A stretch of 64,000 nucleotides of DNA from NCBI GenBank assembly GCA_949987565.1, contig OX465107.1, positions 11,909,721 through 11,973,720 on the forward strand, written 5' to 3'. A model generated the notes under the pieces. That model was not told where the DNA came from. It did not search any database and saw only the letters and a list, made by a program, of their open reading frames with translations. Both the position numbers and the translations under genes were made by a program. The stretch's first letter is position 1, and the number at the start of each line of letters is the position of its first letter. This stretch comes from Luidia sarsii. Its lineage: Eukaryota > Echinodermata > Asteroidea > Paxillosida > Luidiidae. Below are positions 1-9,428 of the stretch, piece by piece.

Positions 1-59
1 TAATTTTGAAAGTGATATGGAAAGAAAGAGGAATATACAGGCTTCAATTTGAGGGTAAT

Positions 60-250
60 TTAATTGCAGTCCGAGTAACTTGGACCTGACAAGTCCATCT
101 CTTTTAATCGAATTTTGAAATTTTGAGGTTCGGGTGACTGTAGGGTCAAAGTCGAACCGAGTCAAAACCCTGCTGGCGCGTAGTCCGAGTAACTTGAACC
201 CTTGTGTGACCAGTCGTGGTTCCCAGACAGGTCTCCATAAAAATCCCTTT
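60..250. repeat. Dispersed repeat, two partial copies
   Basis: The word gtccgagtaacttg occurs at 69 and 183, and again at 46197. Both the first copy and the 46.2-kb copy are followed about 50 bases later by gggtgactgtagggtc. This shared layout shows a dispersed repeat family of unknown class. No coding potential is visible. Confidence 0.6.
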
Positions 251-1015
251 GTAACAAGGCTCTGGCTTTTAGTTTGATTTATTTTCTTATTATTAAAGCG
301 CCCTCTGTAGTTAACAGAAACTCTTGTACTGCCGTAGGCGTAGTCGTAATGGCGTATATAGTCGAAAGCTGTAAATGCTTCGCCATTTGTAGTCAAAAGC
401 TGAATGAAATAATGTTCACCAGTGGTCGGGTGGCTACTTTAAATACTTGAAGTGGAATTTATTCTTCGTACTAAACAAAAAAACGACAGCCAGGTTGCAC
501 AAGAATCTGTTGGAATACAACAAAATAAAACAATGAATTCAAATGAGTGGTCGCTATAAATTAATGGTTCATCTAAATTCAGAGAAGTCAGTTAACGGTG
601 CAACCATAAAGATTTGATTTTCTTTCCTTTCTCAGCATTTAGAGAGACAAACATCTTCTCCACTGCTTATTGATTTAAATGAGTAAAAGATATTAGTACC
701 ATTTAATTAAATATATTCAGATGGTATAACAATGTTCAACCCAACTTCAGCAACGGAGGGAAACCTTTTGTGAAAAAAATTAAAAACCCTGAAGGCAACA
801 ACTAAAAAATGTGCCAAGCTTATAAGAAATAAACGTGTACTCACCACCCGGATCGGAATGACCGATGATCGTGCCAAATCTGGACAACTCTCGCTTAAGA
901 TTAAATTTGATCAAGCAGAGAGCAAGTTGAACGTGCCGAGTCTATCTGGGTGATGATATCCAGACAAAAGGCCAGATATTCCTTCCCGTAGGGGGCCAGA
1001 TGTTCGGATCCTAGC
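251..1015. other. No recognised feature
   Basis: AT-rich sequence without a supported gene. On the minus strand, 838-1010 gives a short readable stretch followed by GTGAGT at about 843, but the frame is broken by stops, so it is not called as an exon. Confidence 0.5.
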
Positions 1016-1525
1016 AAGACCTTCCTAAATGCCTTTAAGGAGGGTTCTGCAAGAATTACAACTCAAGAGGTAGAATGCCTTTGACGAAGGTCCTACCAGA
1101 ATTGCAACTCAAAAGGTAGAATGCCTCTAAGGAAGGTTCTGCCAGAATTGCGACTCAAATGCTAGAATGCCTTTAAGGAAGGTTCTGCCAGAATTGCAAC
1201 TCAAGAGGTAGAATGCCTTTGAAGAAGGTCCTGCGAAAATTGCAACTCAAACGATAGAATGCCTTTAAGGAAGGTTCTGGAAGAATTGCAACTCAAGAGG
1301 TAGAATGCCTTTAAGGAAGGTCCTGCCAGAATTGCAACTCAAATGGTAGAATTCCTTTAAGGAAGGTCCTGCCAGAATTGCAACTCAAATGGTAGAATTC
1401 CTTTAAGGAAGGTCCTGCCCGAATTTCAACTGAAATGGAAGAATGCCTTTAAGGAAGGTTCTGCCAGAATTGCAACTTAAAAGGTAGAATTCCTTTGAGG
1501 AAGGTCCTGCCAGGATTGTAACGCC
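1016..1525. repeat. 46-bp minisatellite, about 10-11 copies
   Basis: The block gcctttaaggaaggttctgc recurs every 46 bp (1031, 1077, 1123 and onward) to about 1522, with substitutions between copies. The left border (1010-1030) carries gatcctagcaagacctt, the same word found in the dispersed retroelement ends at 34.1, 54.1 and 62.6 kb. The minisatellite therefore probably arose by expansion of part of that element (inference). Confidence 0.85.
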
Positions 1526-1629
1526 AGGCGCTCTACATTTAAACAAAAAAATGCACAAACCTACTGTAGTGTAACGTGCAGGTAGGCCCCCCCCTTGTGT
1601 TGTGTAGGCCATTGAGAGTTTTTGTTACA

Positions 1630-1745
1630 AAAGGTTACCACTGCCACCACCGCCACCACCACCATTGCCACCATTACCACCGCCATTATCACCACCATTA
1701 CCATCGCCATTACCACCGCCATAACCACCATTACCACCGCTATAG
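1630..1745. repeat. CCACCATTACCACCG-type microsatellite
   Basis: Irregular CAC/CAT trinucleotide-rich run. His-, Thr- and Val/Met-rich open frames over it on both strands are compositional artefacts. It directly abuts the left end of the THAP-bearing element at 1741. A related run lies on the right side of the second element copy at 4711. Confidence 0.85.
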
Positions 1746-2361
1746 ACCCGTCTTCGATGACGTCACGGTTTTGTTTATCGGCCATCTTGGATTACACACA
1801 TGAGCACGTCGTTACCGCCGTTACTAAGTCAGCTGTGCATACAAACAACTCCACATGCACGGCGGCAAGTTTTGAACTCTTCGTAGTTGTACTACTACTA
1901 CTACTACTGCGTTTTACTATAGTATTACTAGTTGTGCCATGGAGGAATCTCTTTTTATTCCTCCGTGGTTGTATCATGTATTGGAGGTACTTGTTTTGTT
2001 GAAAAAGGATTAACTTTTGCGCTGTCCTTGGCTGTGGAAGCAGGGGGGATCGTGATAAGAAATATTTTTATCGTTTACCGGCTGTACTGACAAGAGAAGG
2101 TGACGCAACTCGAACACTTTCGCTAAAAAGATGGACGAAATGGTTGTGGCGGGTTAATTGTGTACGGATCTATTTCAGCAATAAAGCCGAGAATGTCGAG
2201 AGAACTGTAATAAGCCGACCGTGCAGCATTCGAATTCGCCATGATGACTAACGTAACGTTAAACGAACTCAAACGTGCGAGCGAAAGCGTATTTGTGTAC
2301 TCCAAGATGGCGGATCTCGCTGTTTCTAGTAGCAACGTGACGTCAGTAAGAAGGGTCTATA
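1741..2361 (+). mobile_element. THAP-bearing element with terminal inverted repeats, copy 1
   Basis: The left end reads tatagacccgtcttcg...gacgtcac; the right end, reverse-complemented, reads tatagacccttctta...gacgtcac. Imperfect inverted similarity continues about 60 bp inward, including a shared ccatcttgga block. A second copy lies at 4090-4710, near-identical apart from small indels. The interior keeps a THAP-like zinc-finger frame (2003-2251). At ~620 bp with no complete transposase it is most simply a non-autonomous relative of a THAP/P-type DNA transposon. Class assignment is inference; the inverted ends and the second copy are seen directly. Confidence 0.7.
2003..2251 (+). pseudogene. 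THAP-type zinc-finger fragment (degenerate)
   Basis: Open frame of about 82 residues with no start codon, preceded by an in-frame TGA. It begins with CAVLGC, the C-x4-C pair of a THAP finger, followed by FYRLPAV and then KRWTKWL. This matches the family order of paired Cys, an invariant Pro and an invariant Trp. The usual C-x2-H second half appears collapsed to NCVRIYF, so metal binding is probably lost. THAP domains are DNA-binding modules of P-type transposases and related host proteins. Copy 2 (4347-4601) keeps the same frame with a six-base in-frame insertion. Confidence 0.6.
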
Positions 2362-2692
2362 CCGGTACATGTACTGAAAATACAGTACATGTACATGTAC
2401 GTACATGTACATGTACATCATACATTACATACGTACATGATGGACACGTACTACATGTAGAATACTGTACACGTTGCGATGCACATGTCTATTGTACATG
2501 CGTACTGTACATGTACAATGATTGTACATGTACATGTACAATGTACTTGTACATGTACAACTAATGAATTATACATGTACATTGTACGTGTACATGTAGT
2601 GTGGATGTACATGTACATGTAGTGTACGTACGTGTGCTGTACATGTACAGTACGTGTAAAATACAGTACATGTACATGTACATGTACATTCA
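2362..2692. repeat. Self-complementary TGTACA repeat tract
   Basis: Irregular run dominated by gtacatgtacatgtac. TGTACA equals its own reverse complement, so each strand can fold back at many registers. The long Tyr/Cys/Thr- and His/Val-rich open frames across it are artefacts of repeat composition. Confidence 0.9.
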
Positions 2693-3110
2693 ATTTCCTG
2701 CTTCCCTCAATCTATAATTTATGATATCCGAATTTGTACCTTTTGATCGATGATCATCAGCTTTGGGTGGTCTTCAATAATAATGTGTCAGTGTAATGCG
2801 TCACTTGACATTAGAGCTGCATTATTTTAACTGGGAAGAGTTATCGTATTGTACATGTTGCTTCAGGTTGAAACTTTGCTTGAGTTTAGAATCGACAATA
2901 TTAAAGATAAAATTTAACTGACATGACATGATTTTCACGTCAAACCTCACTAACATTTTCACTTGAACAATTTTGTACATACATGCCATTGTACTGCGCC
3001 ATGCATAATAATTATGGCTTACTGAAGTATTTTAGTGTGCTGCACCCTTTACTCGCGACGAAATCCAAAAGCCCGCCGTCAACGGCCATGCCCCGTAATT
3101 TAAATCGGGT
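2693..3110. other. No recognised feature
   Basis: Unique-looking AT-rich sequence between the TGTACA tract and the first SINE copy. No supported open frame. Confidence 0.5.
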
Positions 3111-3600
3111 TCGCTTACATGTATAAGATGTCCGTAACTGTTGCGTAACACAAGTGGCCTTGTGTGAAAGACGCTCGCTTGCCAACGTGTAGGTTCGTGG
3201 TTTGATCCCGGGGGTATTTTTAACTTATTTTTTTCTCAGCACGATAGTGCGGTATAAGGTGTTTAAAAAACTCCCGCAAACACCAACGTCGCATGTGGCG
3301 CATCTAGATGGGTCGCTGTGACGCTGGGACTGTCCTATTAATCCAGGTTCGCGTCTTCGTACAGGGACACATGCGTTTGGTCGACTCGGCGGCCAAGGTC
3401 TAGGGCCCGCTGTGTTTCCTCCCTCACATGGCGCATGGGTCTACGGGCCTATATGGATGAGGGCAGGGAAGGACGTGCGGTGGACCGGTACCGAGGCCTT
3501 AAGAGCTCTAATAGATCCGTGCACACGGGACGACCCTGGAGGTCCCGGGGATCTGAAAGCTTGGTCTGACACCGCATAACTTTTTTTCTCTCAAACTTTG
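3111..3600 (+). mobile_element. tRNA-derived SINE (family 1), most complete copy
   Basis: The head at 3140-3222 is tRNA-like, with an A-box-like acacaagtggcc and a B-box-like ggtttgatccc; copy 2 has the canonical ggttcgatccc. The body continues through ctcccgcaaacaccaacgtc, ggtctagggcccgctg and gatctgaaagcttggtc, ending in a T-rich tail. The same sequence lies reversed inside every unit of the 2.42-kb array and at 35.05-35.18 kb. Pol III promoter function is inferred from the boxes. Confidence 0.7.
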
Positions 3601-3717
3601 ATTTTTTAAGTGTTTCGTGCTCGTTTTTTCTATTCATTTTTAGCTGTTTGGTCTTCCGAAACAGCTTTTTTTCTATACATTTTGTTTTTTTCTCCCCTCT
3701 TTGTCCATCTGTTTCGG
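3254..3717 (+). repeat. Left arm of a ~460-bp inverted repeat
   Basis: This arm is the reverse complement, with few changes, of 5645-6115. The inner ends match exactly as ccatctgtttcgg against ccgaaacagatgg. The arms include SINE body plus a T-rich extension and enclose 3718-5644. The right arm's inner end is also where array-1 sequence breaks off. Confidence 0.75.
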
Positions 3718-3850
3718 TCTTCCGAAACGGCTCTTGTCTTCGTTCTGTTTTGTTTTCCTATTCAATTTTTTTCTTAGTTGTTTCGGTCTTTCAAAAACAG
3801 CTCTTGTTTTCGTTTTTTGAAAATACCCTTTTTCACTTTTTTTTAACGTG
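3600..3850. repeat. T-rich tract with short tandem motif
   Basis: About three imperfect copies of tttcggtcttccgaaac followed by a cttgttttcgtt-type segment, spaced roughly 65-70 bases. The motif is partly palindromic (ttcgg...ccgaa). Coding is not supported. Confidence 0.6.
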
Positions 3851-4089
3851 TATAAGATATCCGAAACTGTTGCGTAACACAAGTGTCCTTGTGTGAAAGA
3901 CGCTCGACTGCCAATGTGTAGGTTCGTGGTTCGATCCCGGGGGTATTTTTCACTTATTTTTTCTCAGCACGACTGTGCTGTGTAAGGTGTTTAAAAAACT
4001 CCCGCAAACACCAACGTCGCATGTGGCGCATCTCGATGGGTCGGTGTGATGCTGGGACTCTCCTCGTAATCCAGGTTCGCGTCTCCGTA
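3849..4089 (+). mobile_element. tRNA-derived SINE (family 1), truncated copy 2
   Basis: Direct repeat of 3117-3365, with a perfect B box ggttcgatccc at 3928-3938. Similarity stops at the left end of the THAP-bearing element at 4090, and the rest of the SINE does not resume after 4710. The junction is therefore not a simple insertion. Confidence 0.7.
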
Positions 4090-4710
4090 TAGCCCCGTCT
4101 TCGATGACGTCACGGTTTTGTTTATCGGCCATCTTGGATTACTCACATGAGTACGTCGTCACCGCCGTTACTAAGTCAGCTGTGCATACAAACAACTCCA
4201 CATGCACGGCGGCAAGTTTTGAACTCTTCGTAGTTGTACTACTACTACTACTGCGTTTTACTATAGTATTACTAGTTGTGCCATAGAGGAATCTCTTTTT
4301 ATTCCTCCGTGGTTGTATCATGGATTGGAGGTACTTGTTTTGTTGAAAAAGGATTAACTTTTGCGCTGTCCTTGGCTGTGGAAGCAGGGGCGATCGTGAT
4401 AAGAAATATTTTTATCGTTTATTTTTACCTGCTGTACTGACAAGAGAAGGTGACGCAACTCGAACACTTTCGCTAAAAAGATGGACGAAATGGTTGTCGC
4501 GGGTTAATTGTGTACGGCTCTATTTCAGCAATAAAGCCGAGAATGTCGAGAGAACTGTAATAAGCCGACCGTGCAGCATTCGAATTCGCCATGATGACTA
4601 ACGTAACGTTAAACGAACTCAAACGTGCGAGCGAAAGCGTATGTGTGTACTCCAAGATGGCGGATCTCGCTGTTTCTAGTAGCAACGTGACGTCAGTAAG
4701 AAGGGTCTAT
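4090..4710 (+). mobile_element. THAP-bearing element with terminal inverted repeats, copy 2
   Basis: Second copy of the 1741-2361 element, near-identical through gggtctat at the right end. Differences include one fewer ACT triplet near 4250 and a six-base insertion in the THAP frame. The right flank is a CCATTACCACCG microsatellite like the left flank of copy 1. This may reflect insertion preference or recombination between the two sites. Confidence 0.7.
4347..4601 (+). pseudogene. THAP-type zinc-finger fragment, copy 2
   Basis: Same frame as 2003-2251: CAVLGC, then FYRL, two inserted residues, PAV, then KRWTKWL. It ends at the same stop. The only length change is six bases, so the frame is preserved. 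No start codon and no intact C-x2-H half are visible. Confidence 0.6.
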
Positions 4711-4765
4711 TGCCACCATTACCACCGCTATTACCACTGCCATTACCACCATTACCACCGTGGCA
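4711..4765. repeat. CCATTACCACCG microsatellite
   Basis: Short run related to 1630-1745, starting at the last base of the THAP-bearing element. Confidence 0.75.
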
Positions 4766-5644
4766 GACAGAGAAGTGTACAAGAAAAAGAGTAGAGGAAA
4801 ACTGGTGAGAACCTTTGCTTGATCCAGAATCAAGGGTATGAACCCACTTCACAGGACCAATGGCAAACGCGGGGTCGCGAGGCCAGGCAGAAAAATACTT
4901 TTCCTGTCCCAAAAGGTACCTTCTTATCATACTATCCTTCCCATCCCATAAACCTCTTTAGCTTATGATTTTTTTATTTGTGATATGGGATTTTATTAAT
5001 GAATTAAAAAGGTGTGTTTTCACCAGGGTCGTGAAGGGAATGATTTCAAGTAGAATCATTTCGTGAATTTTGATAGCTGAAAAATCGGCCGTTTTCGAGA
5101 AAAGGGGAAATTCTTGAAATTCCAAAGATAGGTCTGTTGAGTCCCTCTCACAAATACCGCCCTCTATGTCTAGAAAAAGGGTAGCTTTTGATTTCGTTTC
5201 CGCCGCGGTTTTTCTCATGACATGGTCGACGGATTGAGCCAAAACCCACGCATGTGTATCATCTCATATAATAATTATACACGTTGAGTTGACAAAGTAT
5301 GGAAGCGATTCTTTGATTTAGCAAGTTGCTGCGCCCAACCTTTAAAAATCATATAATTTGCAATCTATTAGTCTTTTGTTAAGCCCCGAAAGACTCCTTA
5401 ATTTAAAGAGAAAATGCCGTTCTGTATGGTATGATGATGAACTCGGGCAGCTATCTTGGCCTGATTAAGTGTGCTGCATAGGATGAAGTAAACCGAGTCA
5501 GCTCATTTGGGCCCCTTTGCAAAAATCTTGACTTTGCGCGTGCGTTCTTACTTTTCATTTCTCATCCCGTGAGGTTTTCATCAGGCTGAGCAGAATGCAC
5601 TGTTTGTTTTGTCAACGTTGGTTTTTGTACAATTATAATTATCG

Positions 5645-6115
5645 GCCGAAACAGATGGACAAAAAGGGGAGAAAAAAACAAAAATGTATAGAAAAAAAAA
5701 GGTGTTTCGGAAGACCAAACAGCTAAAAATGAATAGAAAAAACGAGCACGAAACACTTAAAAAATCAAAGTTTGCGAGAAAAAAAGTTATGCGGTGTCAG
5801 ACCAAGCTTTCAGATCCCCGGGACCTCCAGGGTCGTCCCGTTTGCACGGATCTATTAGAGCTCTTAAGGCCTCGGTACCGGTCCACCGCGCGTCCTCCCC
5901 TGACCTCATCCATATAGGCCGTAGACCCACGCACCATGTGAGGGCGGAAACACAGCGGCCCTAGACCTTGGCCGCCGAGTCGACCAAAAGCATGTGTCCC
6001 TGTACGAAGACGCGAACCTGGATTATGAGGACAGTCCCAGCATCACACCGGCACATCAGGATGCGCCACATGTGACGTTGGTAGTTGCGGGAGTTTTTTT
6101 TAACACCTTATACTG
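5645..6115 (-). repeat. Right arm of the ~460-bp inverted repeat
   Basis: Reverse complement of 3254-3717. The inner end at 5645 coincides with the point where array-1 sequence is interrupted. Confidence 0.75.
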
Positions 6116-6230
6116 CGGGACCGCGCCGAGAAAAAAAAGGAAATGAGAAGGTGCCCCAGGATTCGAACCACGGACTCACACCTTGCTAGCCGAGCGTTTG
6201 TACAACAAGACCACTCGCATTGCCTAACAC
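5780..6230 (-). mobile_element. tRNA-derived SINE (family 1) in the left-edge unit
   Basis: Reverse orientation copy. The tRNA-like head occupies 6151-6228, containing ggattcgaacc, which is a canonical B box on the minus strand. Every full unit of array 1 carries this SINE in the same orientation, so it was part of the unit before amplification. Confidence 0.7.
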
Positions 6231-7010
6231 GTCCTCAAGTGTAACACTTTAATAGTTTAACCGGAAAACTAGGGGCTCTGCCGTTAGCGGCGGGCTTGTG
6301 GACTTGGCTGCGTTCGAGTAAAAACATCCACAAGAATAACCAAACAAATCAAATGAATTCACGTAGAATCATTTCGTCATACAGGAGTATCGCAATTTCG
6401 GTGGAAATTGTCCCTCGAAACTTTAGTAGCGTAGGGAATCGATCAAAAGGGAAACGTATTTCTTTTCTATTGATGTATCCTGTGTGTGAACGGAGTAATC
6501 TTGTTGCTTTGATATGCAATGAGGGCGCTATTCCGACCTAACGGTCATTCTTCCGCCGGAATTATTTTGGGTGCCATCCGTCACACACATGCACAGAAAT
6601 AGTTTGCGTTTGGGGGGGGGGATTTCGGTCGCAGAGTCAATTTGGTTGATGTTGATTCCATAATATTATTAGCTATTTTTAGTGACGGATGGTTCGAACA
6701 TTGAACACCCGGGTCGTCTTAAGCTTGACCGATTCTACAATGTATCAGTTACTTAGACTCCAAAGGCCCCTGATTAAAAACAAGTTGTGGGTCTACATTT
6801 TATGATAATGAGCTGGGCGGAGCCGTCTTTGATTGAAATATTTCAATGCAACCGTACAGCTCGATCTATGAACAACATCAAGTGCGGAATCAGGTACGCA
6901 GGCTAGGCGTTAAAGCCTTTAAATTGATGAAACTGTCTAATTTCTGGACATTACAGATTTGAGAAATAACTTACTCATCAAGAAGGTTGTACAAATGTCA
7001 GATTTTGCGT

Positions 7011-9428
7011 GAATTTTGATAGCTGAAAAATCTGCCGTTTTCGAGAAAAGGAGAAATTCTTGAAATTCCAAAGATCGCTCGGTTGAGTCCCTCTCACAAA
7101 TACCGCCCTCTATGTCTGGAAAAGGGTAGCTTTTGATTTCGTTTCCGCCGCGGTTTTTCTCATGACATGGTCGACGGATTGAGCCAAAACCCACGCAATT
7201 GTATCATCGCATGTAAAAATTATACACGTTGAGTTGACAAAGTATGGAAGCGATTCTTTGATTTAGAAAATTGCTGCGCCTTACCTTTAAAAATCATATA
7301 ATTTGCAATCTATTAGTCTTTTGTTTAGCCCCGAAAGGCTCCATAAATTAAAGAGAAAATGCCTTTCTGTATGGTATGATGATGAACTCGGGCAGCTATC
7401 TTGGCCTGATTAAGTGTGCTGCATAGGATGAAGTAAACTGAGTCAACTCATTTGGGCCCCTTTGCAAAAATCGTGACTTTGCGCCTGCGTTCTTACTTTT
7501 CATTTCTCATCCCGTGAGGTTTTCATCAGGCTGAGCAGAATGCACTGTTTGTTTTGTCAACGTTGGTTTTTGTACAATTATAATTATCGTCAAGAATACG
7601 CGGTCATACCTTGTGACCATATTCGTCTCGGAAATGAGCGCAACCAACCAACTCATCTTTCCGTAAACAAGTCGCCTTCACTAGCTGCACGTACCTTAAT
7701 CACGTTGAGACTGAAATCTCACCAGTTTGAATAATATGGAAGGCTCCGAAAATGTACATCAAGAAGTGTTCGGCATGTCAAAGATAATTATATTTCGTGC
7801 AAATATAACCACTGTGACGGGCAGAGCGAGAGGGGGGAATTAATGTAAAAACATAGGAAAGGATGTTATACATTTCTTATTTTGTTTTAAAAATAAACAA
7901 GCATACATTAAAAGCTTGCGAGAGAAAAAGTTACGCGGTGTCAGACCAAGCTTTCAGATCTCCCAGGGCCGCCAGGAACGCCCCGTGTGCACATATCTAT
8001 ATAGAGCTCTTCTGGCCTCGGTACCGGTCCACCGCGCGTCCTCCCCTGACCTCATCCATATAGGCAGTAGACCCACGCGCCATGTGAGGGAGGAAACACA
8101 GCGGGCCCTAGACCTTGGCCGCCGAGTGGAGCAAAAGCATGTGTCCCTGTACGAAGAGGCGAACCTGGATTATGAGGACAGTCCCAGCATCACACCGGCA
8201 CATCAGGATGCGCCACATGCGAAGTTGGTGATTGCGGGAGTTTTTTTTAACACCTTATACTGCGGGACCGCGCCGAGAAAAAATGGAAATGAGAAGGTGC
8301 CCCAGGATTCGAACCACCGACCTACACCTTGCTAGCCGAGCGTTTGTACAACAAGTCCACTCGCATTGCCTAACACGTCCTCACGTCTAACACTTTAATA
8401 GTCCAACCTGAAAACTAGGGGCTCTGCCGTTGGCGGCGGGCTTTTGGACTTGGCTGCGTTCGAGTAAAAACATCAACAAGAATAACCAAACAAATCAAAT
8501 GAATTCACGTAGAATCATTTCGTCACACAGGAGTATCGCAATTTCGGTGGAAAATGTCCCTCGAAACTGTAGTAGCGTAGGGAATCGATCAAAAGGGAAA
8601 CGTATTTCTTTTCTATTGATGTATCCTGTATGAGAACGGAGTAACCTTGTTGCTTTGATATCCAGCGAGGGCGCTATTCCGACCTAACGGTCATGCTTCC
8701 GCCGGAATTATAATGGGTGCCATCCGTCACACACATGCAACAGAAATAGTCCGCGTTTGTGGGGAATGTCGGTCGCACAGTCAATTTGGTCGATGTTGAT
8801 TCCATAATATTATTATCTATTTTGAGTGACGGATGGTTCCTGAAAACAGAAAGACAGGCGTTCGCGAATGCGAGTCATTGATTTTGTTTGATCTAAGTTG
8901 GGGCGGACTAATTCCGAAACAACGGTTATGGTGATGGGTTGGCTAGATTGCTCGGAGAGATGTCAGTCGAGACGATGGTGAGCAAAGTGCGGCAACTCGT
9001 GTGCAGCCTGCCAGGCCGAATTTCTGCAAGGATTTTGGGAAGCATCCCTGCACTTCCGCAGCAAAATAGGTCCACATTTCAAGCACTACGTGTTCCAAAT
9101 TAAACGCGAAATCGAACATTGAACACCCGGGTCGTCTTAAGCTTGACCGATTCTACAATGTATCAGTTAATTAGACTCCAAAGGCCCCTGATTAAAAACA
9201 AGTTGTGGGTCTACATTTTATGATAATGAGCTGGGCGGAGCCGTCTTTGATTGAAATAGTGCGCTGCAACCGTGCAGCTCGATCTATGACCATCATCAAG
9301 TGCGGAATCAGGTAGACAGGCTAGGCGTTAAAGCCTTTAAATTGATGAAACTGCCTAATTTCTGGACATTACAGATTTGAGAAATAACTTACTCATCAAG
9401 AAGGTTGTAAAAATGTCAGATTTTGCGT
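7011..9428. repeat. Array 1 unit 1 (type A)
   Basis: First complete unit. It contains the SINE in reverse orientation at about 7920-8375 (tRNA-like head 8297-8374) and the ~275-bp block missing from the preceding unit. Its left third is more diverged from the core than its right part. From about 7.95 kb it matches unit 3 at an offset of 4,838. Confidence 0.9.

Larger units (their letters stand above)
4958..7010 (+). repeat. Left-edge chimeric unit of tandem array 1
   Basis: 4958-5644 matches the unit interior found at 7011-7590, but its first ~100 bp match a segment otherwise seen at 34.60-34.68 kb. At 5644 unit sequence jumps to the inverted-repeat/SINE segment, omitting about 270 bp. At about 6692 it also lacks a ~275-bp block present in all later units (8838-9112 in the next copy). 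Gaps and chimerism are typical of an array edge. Confidence 0.75.

Noticed and set aside
838..1010. Possible minus-strand exon ending at GTGAGT
   Set aside because: The reading frame contains stops and needs a frameshift; no family recognised.
1561..2002. Val/Met-, His- and Thr-rich open frames
   Set aside because: Composition of a CAC/CAT microsatellite on both strands.
2241..2693. Open frames rich in Tyr, Cys, Thr, His and Val
   Set aside because: Generated by the TGTACA repeat.
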